Below are positions 22,519 to 35,086 of a stretch of 64,000 nt of DNA, in pieces. The notes beneath the pieces were generated by a model. That model worked only from the letters and a program-made list of their open reading frames with translations. It was not told the origin of the DNA and searched no databases. The stretch comes from Gymnopus androsaceus JB14 (lineage: Eukaryota; Basidiomycota; Agaricomycetes; Agaricales; Omphalotaceae): assembly GCA_009733575.1 (NCBI GenBank), contig ML769552.1:1-64000 (forward strand). Direction: 5' to 3'. The position numbers and the translations under genes are program-made. Numbering within the stretch: the stretch's first letter is position 1; every line of letters starts with the position of its first letter.

Positions 22519-23486
22519 TACTGGGATCCATTTTTGTTTAAAAGAGCAGTTTTTCTCTCGTCCTAAATTACCTCCATGCACTGATGTAAAGCTCATGTTC
22601 TTCTATGCCCTGTATATACCACTGGCCCTGTATTTGTGTTTGAATCGTTAAAAGATCATATATTTACTTCAGCCTAGCCAAAATCCAAGCACTAACAGTC
22701 TACGTGGCTTTCGACCTGCTGTTCGGTGGAACTTGCTCTGTTCCAGCCATAACTGACCCTGCAAACTTCAAGTAAGAACGCCACGAAACCACCTTAATAC
22801 CACGGAGAATAACCCACTAGCCTTATTCAGGGACAAGTTTGAAAGCGAACAGAGTGTTCTTGATTCGATCTACGAACTAGATACACAAATCCGCTACGTT
22901 ACTGTATAATGATATCTTGAGAGAGATGATTGGGGCATACTTCCTATCTTCAACTTTTGTACACAACAGAACACGAAAGCAAACCTATCTTGGCTCATAT
23001 AAGAAATGAAAGGGCCTAGACGGGCGAACAAGTCTGATAGCGAGGTGAAAAAAGCAAAGAGATAGTAAGCAGACCGAGCAAGAAGAAAGATAATGAATCT
23101 AAAGAGCAAAAAAAAAAGAAACCACAATGTCGTGTCGTGACAAGTTTGAAATGTCGGAACGTCGTAGTGGGAACCAGAGGCAATCCCAGACGTAAGCGTA
23201 AACGTGGAAAGTCGTACTTTACAAGCATGAAGCAAAAAAAGAACGAAAACGAAAACTAAGAGAAAAAAACATCAAAACAACAATCGTAAGCGACAACAGA
23301 ATAGCAAGTCATGCAGAACGTGATGGAGAATCGTAGAAGAAATGCGTGAGGATGAGACGTGAACGTAAACAGTGGGCATAGATCAATAGAGGCATAGAGG
23401 CAAAAAGATGTCAGCAGAATCCCTTACTAGCAGGGAGTTGCGTGACCGGAAGAATTCAAAAAATGTTGGTTGTTGCATGGTGGGTG
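22519..23486. other. intergenic, A-rich on the plus strand, no gene seen
   Basis: Nearly 1 kb of convergent 3' space between the F-box gene and the large serine-rich gene. Contains an A10 run near 23108. Frames found here are low complexity and unsupported. Confidence 0.5.
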
Positions 23487-26400
23487 TTAGACTCGCGCTG
23501 TAGGCCTGGCGGGTGTCGGTCGACCACGGGGACGCGGTCGACTCAGACGAAGTGAAGTATTACCAGGGCTAGAGTTCACAATTAGAAACGAAAATTCGTA
23601 CGAAATTCGTGACCAGAAAAACTAAAACTCACGTCATGCCTAAACCCTGACCAGAGCTGTTATTTTCTTTCAATTCCGAAGAGGCCTTGGCAGTCCGCTT
23701 TGACCATCCGAGAGCCGTACGCCTAGCTGTTGATGCAACACGGGGTCTAGCATTCTCTCGCTTCGTTACAGCCTGCTCCGGAGAGTTCATCTCGCGAGAG
23801 AAGACTTTCTTTGTCGACAAAGGAAGAGCGGCTGGAGGGCTCGATACGATGTTAGACTGGACAGGTACCTCCTTCAAAGGTGGACTGTGAGCGCTGTTGT
23901 AAACGCGAGAAGTCTCAGCAGCAAAGACAGGAGGACGAGGACAATCCGAAGAGAGCGAAACGCGAACAGATCTGCCTGGAGGATAAGGTGAAGGTCGAGA
24001 TGACGTTCGCCTTCGCTGAGAGCGCAATTCCGATGGAAGAGGTCCATAGCTTTCAACTGAACTGGCCAAAAGCGCTTGCATACCGGAAGGATGGCGAGGC
24101 GGATCGAAATCTGGTTCGCGAGCAAGTTTATCAACTAGAATAGAGGGTAATGAACGCAGGACTTACTTTGCAAGGCATACACGGAGAAGGGCGTATCCAC
24201 CCAAACGCGCCTACTCTCAGTGACAGTATACTCAGCTTCGCTTCTCAGCTCGTAGTAGCGCCTCATAGCAAGGATACCGCGTTCCTCATCCCAAGAATCG
24301 ATAGAGTGCATCGAAGCAGTATCAGAAGGATCAACGATGAATACCGGCTGGATGGCTGTAGGACTACTCTTCTTGGAAGCAATCGATTGAGAAAGAGGAC
24401 TATCATTAGGACTAGACATCTCCTCCTCAATCGTCTCATAGACCGAAGATCGCGACATTCTTGCTTGAGAAATTCGACGGCGATGACCTTGTCCACGAGC
24501 TCGGGTCCGGTCCCTCTGCTGCATGGTCGATGTTGGATGTGTAGTATTAGCCAAAATCTTATTGAGATGGGAGAGATCAATGCTAGATTGCGACCCTCCA
24601 GAGGTTGAAGATCCATCCGAAGCTGAAAGCGGAGGCGTGTCGACGCCAGAACTTGATGATGTGCAGGTGCTAGAGCGAGAACGAGTGGCAGGACTTGGTC
24701 GCGAGAAGACAGGCATGGAGTCTTGGTGTTCATGTCAGTACACAGCCTATGTAGCCTTGAAAAAGATAGCAACTCACAAGCAACGGATAAATCCTCGCCG
24801 TCAGCGATCAAACAGCTTTCCTCCAAACTCTGTCTTTCCAAGATGCCTCTCCTGGCTCGAATCATTCTCTCTCCGCCAAATTTAGAGGAAGAGGTAGATA
24901 CGATGGAGGCTTTCTCGACAATCCGCGCTTTGATAGCATGTCCAGCATCATCCGAATCACTTTGCAAGGCTTCGAAAGGCGGTTGTTTGCGCTTTCCAAG
25001 ATGTCCCACACGAACACATGGTGAGGCCTCAATGACTGAACCGACAGAGCGACGACGGACATGGCCACCTCCAATCATCTGCATGGAAAATCAATAAAGT
25101 TCATAATCAGGAAATGTAGAGAAGCTTACACTAATCATAGTATCATCTTCCTTGATAGGGCTGTGAGTACTGTTGATACTCAGAGAGGACAACGGTCGGA
25201 ACGCATTCGGGGGAAGAAGTTGCCCTGCAGGATAACGAACTGAATCATCATACCCAAACACCGACTCGGAGGAAACGCTCGATCGATGTCCTGTCTTGTC
25301 GAACAACGAGTCTTCCATAGACGAGCGCTGATCATCGTCCATGATCGAGTCAAACGAGTTATGAGATCGAGTGGATTGAGCATAAGAGCTACCTGGAGGT
25401 GAAGCAGAGATGGAAGCTAATGGGCCTCCTACAAAGTTAGCTGCAGTATCAAACATCTTATCTCCAATACCTGGTCGACCCAAGCGCATAGCAGAGAACT
25501 GGCTATCGACAGAGTCAACGGATGCGTCCTGTTTATGATGAGCCCAGGCTGCGCGTCCGCCATTCGCACCGTGCATAGCATACGAATGAGCAATGGAGCT
25601 GACGCTGCCCGAAGAATCATTGCGCCTATGAGTCCCAAAGCTTCGGTTATACAAGCTTATAGGCGGGCCCTGTGAAACCACGGACATGTTGGATTCTCGA
25701 CGGCGGTGTCCTCTGCCAGTACCAGCAGAAACAGCAGATGCATTGAAATAGAAACTGGATGCATCACTCTCGACGCGTTTTCGCGGAGGAGCGTGTCTGA
25801 GGAAAGAGAACGTGTCGTCCACGCTCATGCTCATTGCCATGGATGACGAGGTCATATCTTCCGAAGAGGGTCGTTCCCGTAGACTTGGCAAGCCATAATC
25901 GAATGGATCAGGAATGCCCGGGTTGACAACATGACCATAGGACGATATCGAAGCGAAACTCATCACGGACTCTTCTCTGCCATGGTAGTTTCGGCGCCCA
26001 CTAGTAGTCGATACCGGGGGTGGATAGAATGAGGGACGATAATCATGAAACTCGAATCCTCGTCTAACCTCTTCGAACGAATCAAACCCATTGAAACTAT
26101 TGATGGATTCGTGTCTGGAATGTCGATAGCCAATACTATGCATCGCCGAGTTCTCTCGCGCCTTGCGTTTAACACTCGAATCCGAATCAAGCCGTGGTCG
26201 TGCAGCTGGGATTTCCGAAGCCTTCGCCATGATAGAGTTGATCACCGAATCATCCACCGAATCATCCACAGAGTACACCGACGCATTAGACATGGCTCGG
26301 ACCCTGGACGGAGGAGGAATGATATCCGAAAGGGTGATAGGCTTTTCCAACGACGGTGTTTTGGAGAACCCTCCGAATTTGAATGCTTGGTTTAGTTCGC

Positions 26401-29400
26401 CATCTGAAGGACGGGAACCAGTGGACGAGGAAGGTTTCAAGCCCTTGGTGATCATTGGACGAGGAAGAGGGATATCATGAGAATCGGTACTGCTGAGACT
26501 GTCCGAGCCAGGAAGTAACGTAGGTTCCTTGGCGTCCAGTAACCGAGATATCGGGAACTCTTCCAGTGAAGCTGAAGTTGCGGAGCTAGTACTTCCACCG
26601 TACCGAGCTTCTTGAGACGAATCCGAAACCTCCATACTCGACGAGCTGTCCGTGCCACTGCCCATCGTATGAAGCGGAAGCGCCGGAAGAGGCGGAACAT
26701 CAACCTGCAACAGCCCACCACCAAAATCATACCTCAAATCAACCTTGGCGGGGGTCTTAAACGCCATCTCCAACTGCTCCACAAAGCTCGCTCTGTCCGA
26801 GCCTCCAGATTCATTAAGCTTTTGCAGCTCGCCAGTGAAATCAAACGACTTTTTGGTTTCATTGTCGTTGTCATTGTCGTGGTCGTTGTCGTCTTCGTCC
26901 ACGTCCATCATCATATCGTTTACGTCGATGAGATGGAATACGGGGAGATGCACATCAACCGACTCTGGCTCACTCAAACTCGAACCAAGTTGAGATTCAT
27001 CCAAGACAGAAACCGGTACATCGAGGGGAACATCGGATGAAACAGACTCAGAACCAGAAGCCGAATTATCCCCTCGGTAGGACATGGTCGAATCCTCCAC
27101 CGAATGAACAGAAACCCTCGGAGACTGCCTATCCAGAATAACCTGCAGCTCATCAGGGATATCCGAATCCGGGTCGGACGAATCCATGTCGGCGTCATCC
27201 ACAGCGTACGCAGAGACATCGGATCCGCCCATGGTACCCTTCATACCGAGCTGTCTTCGGGCACCGGGAGCAAGAGGTCGACTCGTGGTGAACTCTTCAT
27301 CATCTTCTTCCAAGTCGGGAATACGAATGCTACCCTGGCTGCCGCTGCCGCCTAGTTGGGAAGATAGCAATGAGGAACGATTCCTAGCATGTCCATGGGC
27401 GGGTCTGAACACGGGATTACGACTCCTCGGAAGCTGGTTGAGCTCATCCATGGAGCTGATCGAGGATGAATGGCCCTCTCGGGAAGAAGCTCTCGATCCA
27501 AAAGTAAGAGCGGAAGGCGCACGTCCAGGTCCTGGTCCAACTCCATTTATCGGCGAGAGCGGAAGCTCCATCGACGGAGGCGGTCCCAGCGGTTTGGAGC
27601 TTGAGTTGTTGTAAGCCGAGACAATCATATTCATATTCCGCGACTTTGCAGGACGCAAGGGACGTAAAGCAGGTGACGGAGATGGTTCCGGGATGTATCC
27701 CGCAGGGGACATGGTCCGCTTGTGCATCGCTCGAGTCTTGGATGGCCCAACCGTAGCCGTAGCCGCAGGGAACGCATCGACATCGGCACCCGCATCTTTC
27801 GCTTTGGTCTGGGGGAAGAAAGAGTTCAACACCGGCCAAGGAGCAATCTGTTGGTCGAGAAGATCCTGGGGGTTGGTTCTCTCGACAGTGGCAGTGGAGG
27901 TAGCAGAAACTGCGCCTGCGCCGGCACGGGATTGAGCGTACGGCCTCAGCGAGCTTATCGAACTCATAGTATCGCGCAAAGTCTTCTTGGTAGGACTATC
28001 CTGACCAGTAGTATCAGGGGATTGTTGGAAACCACCTGGACGCTTCCAAGGGGTGGTATCAGGCGTAACTGAGCCTGGTGTAGCCCCAGGCGTCGCTTCC
28101 AAATCGAGGTGGTTGATCAGTTGCGCGAGATCGTTTGTAGCAGCTGACAAGATGGATATGACACCTATACGCCCAGAGCAGGTTGAGTACCAATAAAATA
28201 AAATAAAGCGAAATAATAATCACCTTCACCATCCTCCTCATGTATCCCTTGTGGTCGTTTCCGTCCCAACAACTGCTCAGAAAGAGGACGAGGACGAGCC
28301 CGAGCCTTGACAGGAGTTTCCGTCGGACTATCCGTTATACGCTCATGTCCATCTGAAGTAGCCTCCTCAAGCATCAACAAAGGCGCTGAAACAGACCTGG
28401 CCCCAACCGTCGGTCTCGGTCCCGGCTTCGGGAGAGCTTTCTTGAATCTCCGGGAACACATCCACAATCGGCGTCCTTCTCCTCCCCTCAGAGGACCTCC
28501 TACTCTCCCTATTCGCCTTCTTTCTCTTCGCATCAGCTTCGGCATCCTCAATACTCTGCCTCCTTGTCTCCTTCTCCTTCCTTCTCAGCGCCTTGACCGT
28601 CTCCAATCCCGCTTCATCCCAGCGTACGCTGGCTCCTGAGTATGAGCTCCCTGAGGATACGCGGGACTGTAGAAGATGTTGTGGAGAGGGGACGAAGGGA
28701 GGAGGCGGAGGACATGGTCGATCCGGATCTCATACGTCCTGCGATGGCAGTAGCGGATTCGACAGACAGACGGTTATTATCGAGGTTGTTGCCGAGCGAA
28801 GAGGTTGTAGACCCACTGCGCACAGCAGGAAGCCTCATCGTAGTAGGAAGCCCAAGACCTAGAATACTACGCTTCTTCTTCCCAAGCGACGCTACGGTGT
28901 TCGTCCTGGCTTCAGGGCTAGCTGTAAGACCACCAGCCTCGAAGCTACTCGTGGAATTGCGAATGCGTTGGGATTTGGTCTTGTCCTCCTTCTTCTCGCC
29001 CTTCTCCTTCTCCTTCTTGGTCTTCTTCTTCGACTCGTCCTTGTCTTTCGACTTGGTCTTCACCTTGTCCTTACCCTTATCCGTCTCCTTTTGTGGTACT
29101 TGCTCCCCTGGCCCAGTCCCGTTTCGGAGCTGTGCCCAGCTTCCCATACGAGCCATGGAACGAACAGATCTCATGGCGCGTAGCGCGATGGAATTCTGGT
29201 TACCTGCGCCTTGGGAGGGATCCATCATGCCATCGAGCTGTGACGGCGGCGCAAGAAGACCGCCGAACGTAGGCGTCGCGGAACGGGAATAGGTTCCAGG
29301 CTCTATTGGATCCGTTGCATTCAACAAGGGAGTAGATGTATTTCTCGAGTTGTAATCTGCAGCGTTGAAAGAAGTGGGTTGGGCAGACGTCAGTAACATG

Positions 29401-30114
29401 CCAGAATCGAGTGAATTGAATCGAGCGCGGGATTGGGTTTCGGGGACAGACTTGAAAGGTTCGGGCGCTGGGACAAGGTGAGAACGACGACTACGCGAAA
29501 ATATATGGAAACCTACTTTTCGAACGAGGAGGTTGAGGGCGAGCTTCAGATTTCTCTCTGGCCTTTTCCTTCTCCTTCTCCTTGGAATCCTTCCTCCCTC
29601 TTCCCAAGGTCCACCATTTATCCTTCTCCTTTTCCTCAGCCTTTACCTTCGTGATTGCCGTAACCGGTTGAGATACCGGCGGTACGTTCGTAACTTCCTC
29701 TAGCGCACCTCCTCCAGACCCCCATCGAAGACCATCCAAGCCACCTCGTGACTTTTTCTTCTTTACCATGACGATTTCGCCAATCTCAGGATCGGTCGGG
29801 TCCACGTATATTTCGAACCCGCCGCCTCGTCGCGAAGAAGTAGAAGAAGCTCCTCCTCCGACGCGTCGAACGACGTCAGAGAGATCTTGGGCTCTGTCCT
29901 TCTTGCTGCCGCCGAGTAAGCCGAGTTTGGACTTTTTCGGGACTAGGCGCTTGCGAGGCGAACCTTTGGGCGCGATTGGCGAAGGAATCGAAGGTACAGA
30001 AGTCCAAGAATAGTCAGAGGACATGCCAGACGCTGAAGGAGTTGCAGCGACGAGGCGGATGGATGGGATATCAGAAGCATGAGTGTCTGCTGGACGTGAC
30101 AGTAGTGGTGGCAT
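23487..30114 (-). CDS. very large serine-rich low-complexity protein, function unknown
   Basis: At least seven exons from ATG 30114 (MPPLLSRPADTHASDIPSI) make about 2,080 residues. Supported joins: SRFP exon to PEPFKSVPETQSRARF; GEG/VISILSAATNDLAQL at 28220-28152; the 1,000-residue exon 28150-25130; then GGGHVRRRSVGS, SMPVFSRPSPATRSRS, and IDKLAREPDFDPPRHPSGMQ. The protein is basic at its N-terminus, with long Lys/Glu-rich and Ser/Asp-rich stretches and no transmembrane segment. The best ordered-looking pieces are SVRWDEAGLETVKALRRKE (near 28620) and PSGMQALLASSVESYGPLPS near the C-terminus, which I would expect to be conserved. Three joins need a one-base correction (about 28663, 28440 and 23567). 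Without the last, translation ends at 23629; with it, at TAA 23487 after RPRPRGRPTPARPTARV. I do not recognise the family. Disordered regulatory or scaffold proteins look like this. Confidence 0.7.
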
Positions 30115-31516
30115 TCTGTCGTATATATTTCGTTAAATGTCGGTCAATGATATCGTGAAAAAATGAGTAAAAAATAGTAGAGAAATTCGAGATTCGTTGA
30201 TTCGTTTTTGAGACGTGTCTTTTGAGCCTCGTAATCGCGTTAATTCGATTTATTTGTGTGCTTTCTGGATCTCTACAGGGCGTTGAGGGTACAATATTCG
30301 ACAGAATTGGGCTTCGACAGACCTTGCTCGCATACACACCTCCTTACCCCAGCCTCAAACTGCAGCACTTTGCTGGATCTTGAAGCTTGAACTGCGTGGT
30401 CGTTGTCGAAGAAGAGAACAAGAGCCGAAGTAAACACCGCCACGCTTCAACTTCAAACACCGTCACGTGCTCGTCAATGACGCCCTAAACCCATTAAGGA
30501 TAAGGCAGGGCACGAGGACATGGATAAAAATGAGGCTGTATACATATAGGTAAATTCTCAACTCCTGTCCAATGAATTCTAATACGACACCCGCTTTTCG
30601 CCTGCCATATGAGGCGTAGTAATTAGTAAAGGTCGCACCTGTTGAAAAGGAACATGAAGATTAGGGTATATTATTATCCCGGACTTCACACATAGCCCTA
30701 TCTCATGCATTTTTTTAACAGCTTCTTGATCTTCCAGGATCCTGAAATCCAATACGGAGAGGCACTTGAAGCTTGAAGCTTGAAGAGCGACGGAGCTTGA
30801 ATGCGTTGGATTTCGGAACCCACGGGCCACTGCCCAGTACCGCGGCTTGATCAAAAGCTGTGGGATACTACCATTGAAGAGATCGAGTGTGGATACAAAA
30901 ACGATGAGGGCTCAGATGCATATTCACGCATATCCCGTAAGTATTGAACCCGGTTCTGTATTCTGTATGTTGTTGATACACTACTTCTTTTCATCTAGTG
31001 ACATATGTAGCCAAGACCAGAAAGACAGACAAGTGTGACTTTCTGTGTTGCCCACGTACCTCTTAACTCATCGTTTTGACCGCCCCAGCTTTACATTTCC
31101 GAATGTGGAAGTGTTTGGTACCGCTTCTATAATTGCACGTCTCTACCTTCTGTTCCTTCCTTTCAGTCCACTTATAAAGCCCTTAGTGGGGAGCGATTGG
31201 ATCCAATTTGCAATTTACCGAGGGAAATGTGTATTAGTACGTCGTATGACCTTCTCAAATTGTAAAAGAAAAACTTACGCTTTATCATTCTAGTCCTAAG
31301 TTCTTCAAATTTTCAGAATCGCTGGGTAGGGACCCGGAGATTCGCTCATTCAACCGAGTTGAGCTCCTCCAGCTTCTCAGTGGTAGAAATTCAAACAACT
31401 ATTTTCCATACTTGTATGTAGTACACGTTTATCCGTATCTTCGACTATCTATGGGTGATAAGAACAGCTTTGACACCATCGTTAAGAATAGCAATACTGT
31501 AACCATAAACCTTTAT
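30115..31516. other. intergenic with possible gene remnants
   Basis: 1.4 kb between divergent 5' and 3' ends. Left part: promoter of the serine-rich gene. In the middle, short frames separated by intron-like borders (minus strand 30579-30854 with LDFRILEDQEAVKKMHEIG; plus strand near 31170 and 31315-31400 with SLGRDPEIRSFNRVELLQLL) look like pieces of protein-coding sequence, but I can assign none to a family or join them. Confidence 0.35.
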
Positions 31517-32821
31517 TTAATCCCTGTCAACAGGGTTCCAACTAATTGCACCTTGCTTCCCCTGATCCAATGCACTGATACGTTCCATATCATCATCATC
31601 CAGCTCGAAATCAAACACCTTGGCGTTAGACTCGATGCGAGATGGAGTAGCACTTTTGGGAAGTGGTACAAAGCTAAATTCGATTTGTGTCAGACAGGAT
31701 CGGTGTGAAAAGAACGATACACACCCTTTCTGAAGAGACCAACGAATCAAAATCTGCGCAGGATCACGCTTATGCTGGTGATAAACCTGGTTCAGAACGG
31801 AAGCACACTCGTAGTAGTATATAAACCAACTAACCTTGGCTGCGATGGACGTGAAAACCTCATGATCCATCTTGCCTCGAATAATGGGGCAGTACGCTTG
31901 AACCACAATAGAGTTCTTCTGACAATACTCGACAATTGGCTTTTGCTGGCACAATGGATGGAGCTATATATAAATCATCATCAGTATCTTCTACCTCATA
32001 TAGATAACCGTTTCAAAAGCATATACCTCGATTTGATTAACCGCAGGTAGTTCATATCCAGCATTTCGGATTTCTTCGAGATGCTTGACGTTGCTGTAGT
32101 TTTCAGTTCAATGAGTCGTGCCTGCATAAGTCGATGCTGGTATGCGTACTAATTCGACACTCCGACTGTCCTGATCTTTCCCGCTGCCTTGCACTCTTGT
32201 AAAGCCTTGTAAGTTTCGAGACGTTTCTCCGATCCAGACAAAGGATCATGAATGAGAAAGAGGTCCACATAATCTAGAGTCCGGCACTTCAGACGATGAA
32301 TATTATCGAATGACGTCGAATACACGTACCAAACTTTAACTTGGCCAAAGATTCATCTACGCCTTTCAATGTACTCTCGTAGCCATGATTCTGGGACGCG
32401 CATTTGGTTGCTGCAGATATAGAATTAGAAAAATAACCAAGGTAGGTATTTCAGAGCTCCCTCACTGATAAAAAGATCAGATCTGTTGAGACCACTTTCC
32501 CGAACTGCTTCGCCAACAGCAGCTTCGTTTCTGTACATCTGAGCCGAATCGATATGTCTAGAGTGAATGAACATCTCAGTACATCATCTTTTCTTCAAGG
32601 CAGCTGAGTTCTAAATAATCGACTCGGACGTACTTGTATCCTGCCTTGAATGCTTCGAGGCAAGAGGATCTTGCGTCATAATTCTGATACACTCCGAAGC
32701 CTAGGATAGGCATGAGATGGCCTACGGACATTGCTACATTAGACGAAATTTATCAGAGAGATATTACGAGCTTGCCAGTAGATAGCTTGACCGTTGAGGA
32801 GATCGAGAGTTTGGATGCCAT
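31517..32821 (-). CDS. aldo-keto reductase, copy 1
   Basis: Multi-exon gene from ATG 32821 to stop 31517, about 285 residues. MASKLSISSTVKLSTG joins GHLMPILGFGVYQNYDA through an intron with a GC donor (32722-32775). Then come CLEAFKAGYK, IDSAQMYRNEAAVGEAVRES (catalytic Asp and Tyr), the Lys of TKCASQNHGYES, VDLFLIHDP (His), VQAYCPIIRGKMDH, RDPAQILIRWSLQKG and FVPLPKSATPSRI. It ends DMERISALDQGKQGAISWNP. This is the AKR3/AKR5-like fungal type, an NADPH-dependent cytosolic reductase of carbonyls; the substrate is unknown. The start codon is only 100 bases from the divergent F-box copy C, sharing a promoter. A damaged paralogue lies at 49354-50636. Confidence 0.88.
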
Positions 32822-32857
32822 GGTGGTGAGAGGAAAAGACGGAGATTAGTGAGACGG

Positions 32858-32874
32858 AAAATAAGCGCCCATTT
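32858..32874. promoter_or_regulatory. AAATAAGCGC(C)CATTT box in a bidirectional promoter
   Basis: AAAATAAGCGCCCATTT lies in the 99-base gap between the divergent starts 32821 and 32921. The same box occurs at 50656-50674 (duplicate locus) and, as a perfect palindrome, at 59055-59072 upstream of F-box copy D. Confidence 0.5.
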
Positions 32875-32920
32875 ATCACTCTCGCCACTTCTTGCTTTGA
32901 CTTTCACCACCACAGACCTA

Positions 32921-34699
32921 ATGACAACGTCTTCCTCTTGGAATAAAGATCATTCACCCTTCGCTTCAGTGATTGGAACGAATCATATTCCCAGCTCAGC
33001 CGAGCTGAGCATGCTCAAGGCTCTTCTCGTTCAACCTCAGCTTGAACTCTGCCAATTGGAAGCGGAAATAGATCGTGTTCAGACTCTTCTGACAAGTCTC
33101 TTGTCGGAAAAGCAGAAACTCACAGACTATATCGAGGCCCACAGAGCCCTGATCTCTCCCATTCGTCAGATTCCTACAGAAACACTCGCTGAAATATTTG
33201 TATGGTGTCTTCCAACAGAGCCTCCATACGCACTTCGAAGGCTGAATGAAACCCCGCTGATTTTCACCATAATCTCTCGGCATTGGAGACGCGTTGCTCT
33301 AAGCACACCTCAGCTTTGGAATTCACTGCATATCCATCTTCCTTCCCAATTAACTCGTGATGATTGCTCTCGACGGATAGCAGGAATCACTTTGTGGTTG
33401 CAACGTTCAGGCTCGCTCCCTGTATCCTTCTCCCTCCATGGAAGCAGAACTATCCATGTGGGTCGACAGCTTGATATCACGGCTCAAGGAGAGAATATGC
33501 AGTCAATGCTTCACGCATTGATGTCATTCAGTAGCAGATTCAAGGACCTGTACCTGGCTCCATCCACTCCGACTTTCTCCTTTTTCCACCAACTACTATC
33601 TCCTTCCTCATTTCCGACTCTTGAATCATTGCATTTGCATGATGTGCATGGTGTATCGCAGTTCTCTGAAAGTCACAACAAAGTTGCCACTCTTCTTTTT
33701 TCTGCAATGCCCGCATTGAGGAAGCTCGAGGTGAAACAATTATTTGCCAGGGATCAGAAATACTTGACATTACCTTGCAATTGGGGAAATATGACCAGCC
33801 TTGCTATTGGAGATCGCTTGACTTCTTCTAAAGCATTAGCTATTTTAGCAGGAATGCCACGGTTGCAGTCTCTTTCTCTCCAGATAGCTGTGAATGATGA
33901 GGTGTCCAATAGTGTGGTCTATCTCTCTGAGCTAAAAGAGATGAAATTACAGATTCAACGAGACCAGCTGGGAGGCCAACAGTCTGTTTCCCTTCAGGCT
34001 GCCATGACTTCCCTGATTGACTGCATTCAGGTTCCTGCTTTACAGTCACTCAGCTTTACAACCAATTGGACACTAGTGTCAAGATGGCCATTTTCTGGAG
34101 TACCATTGCATACTCTAGAAACATTAAAGCTGGATGGGATGATGCTTCCATCAGCATTAACAGAATGCATATCCCAAACTCCAAATTTGGTCACCTTTCT
34201 GTTGACATCCTGGTTGACCTGCTTCCCCCTGCAGGACTCCCATCTTTCTAGCCTCACCTCATCACCCTGCAATGTATCTCCCTTGTGGCCTCGACTACAA
34301 AACATTAGAATCCTCACCCGTAAATTACATGCATTGGGACCAACTAGGCCTACGATCCAGCGTGAGTCGGGGCTGGAGTCCATGACTTCTTTTACCAATG
34401 CGGCCTTGATCAATTTCCTCGAAAGTCGATCCCAAGCAACGTGTTCACTGAAATATTGCGATGTCCTGTACTCTGCCGAATCCCAGCAATCCTTCTCTGA
34501 GGCAGAGCTGGAAACTTTGCAAAACATCAAACGGAATGGGCTAAAGCTTCGCATACATTGCCAAGCAGCCCCTGCTAAGCCTGATATTTATTATCATGAT
34601 TTACCAAATGAAGGAATGCCACAGCCTGAAAATATTAGTACACATCTTACTGTTCAGTCGGACATGGAAGGAAGTCATGGGACAATAGTCATCCTCTGA
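32921..34699 (+). CDS. F-box-like / leucine-rich-repeat protein, copy C
   Basis: Single open exon of 592 residues from ATG 32921 (MTTSSSWNKDHSPFASVIG) to TGA 34699. The frame is open further upstream to 32849, but paralogues start at the homologous MSDRQ.. position. It has the same plan as copy A: coiled-coil-prone N-terminus, IRQIPTETLAEIFVWCLP, SRHWRRVALSTPQLWNSL, then leucine-rich segments, and a tail PQPENISTHLTVQSDMEG ending VIL. It is the only copy with neither insert nor frameshift. Presumed SCF substrate receptor; target unknown. Divergent from aldo-keto reductase copy 1. Confidence 0.85.
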   Translation: MTTSSSWNKDHSPFASVIGTNHIPSSAELSMLKALLVQPQLELCQLEAEIDRVQTLLTSLLSEKQKLTDYIEAHRALISPIRQIPTETLAEIFVWCLPTEPPYALRRLNETPLIFTIISRHWRRVALSTPQLWNSLHIHLPSQLTRDDCSRRIAGITLWLQRSGSLPVSFSLHGSRTIHVGRQLDITAQGENMQSMLHALMSFSSRFKDLYLAPSTPTFSFFHQLLSPSSFPTLESLHLHDVHGVSQFSESHNKVATLLFSAMPALRKLEVKQLFARDQKYLTLPCNWGNMTSLAIGDRLTSSKALAILAGMPRLQSLSLQIAVNDEVSNSVVYLSELKEMKLQIQRDQLGGQQSVSLQAAMTSLIDCIQVPALQSLSFTTNWTLVSRWPFSGVPLHTLETLKLDGMMLPSALTECISQTPNLVTFLLTSWLTCFPLQDSHLSSLTSSPCNVSPLWPRLQNIRILTRKLHALGPTRPTIQRESGLESMTSFTNAALINFLESRSQATCSLKYCDVLYSAESQQSFSEAELETLQNIKRNGLKLRIHCQAAPAKPDIYYHDLPNEGMPQPENISTHLTVQSDMEGSHGTIVIL

Positions 34700-35086
34700 T
34701 TATGACTTTCGTTCTTCAACTATGTTTGCATTTGAACAATTTCTTGCTATCGCAACCATGTATGATTACTTGGACTAGTCATCGATTGAATTTTTTGTAT
34801 TCCGATGTACTGTACATATACCATATATTATCGAGTTAAGATTCTCGAAACCAGTTCCTACGCGTTTTACGTCCGACTTGATGCGTCGAGACAATCATTA
34901 CAAAGTTCTGGACTGTAAGTAAACTGGATGCTGACAATCAGTTCATTAGATCAAGAGGTGCAATTAGCTGGTTGACACAGAATAAGACTTGAGATTTGGT
35001 CTACACTTTAAGTTTATACTTTTACATTTAGTTGCTTCTCGGTTCCAAGTCCGAATATCTGCCACTAGAAATCCTTGTCAATGTCC
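34700..35086. other. convergent spacer, no gene seen
   Basis: AT-rich 3' space between F-box copy C and the PEBP gene; part of it resembles the tails of F-box copies A and B (ATATATTATCGAGTTAAG region). Confidence 0.45.

Noticed and set aside
26612..28072. Long plus-strand frames opposite the serine-rich gene
   Set aside because: They mirror the codon bias of the minus-strand exon and have Arg/Val-rich composition without domains.
23487..30114. Proteophosphoglycan-type label for the serine-rich giant
   Set aside because: That would rest only on serine content; there is no signal peptide, so a secreted glycan carrier is unlikely.
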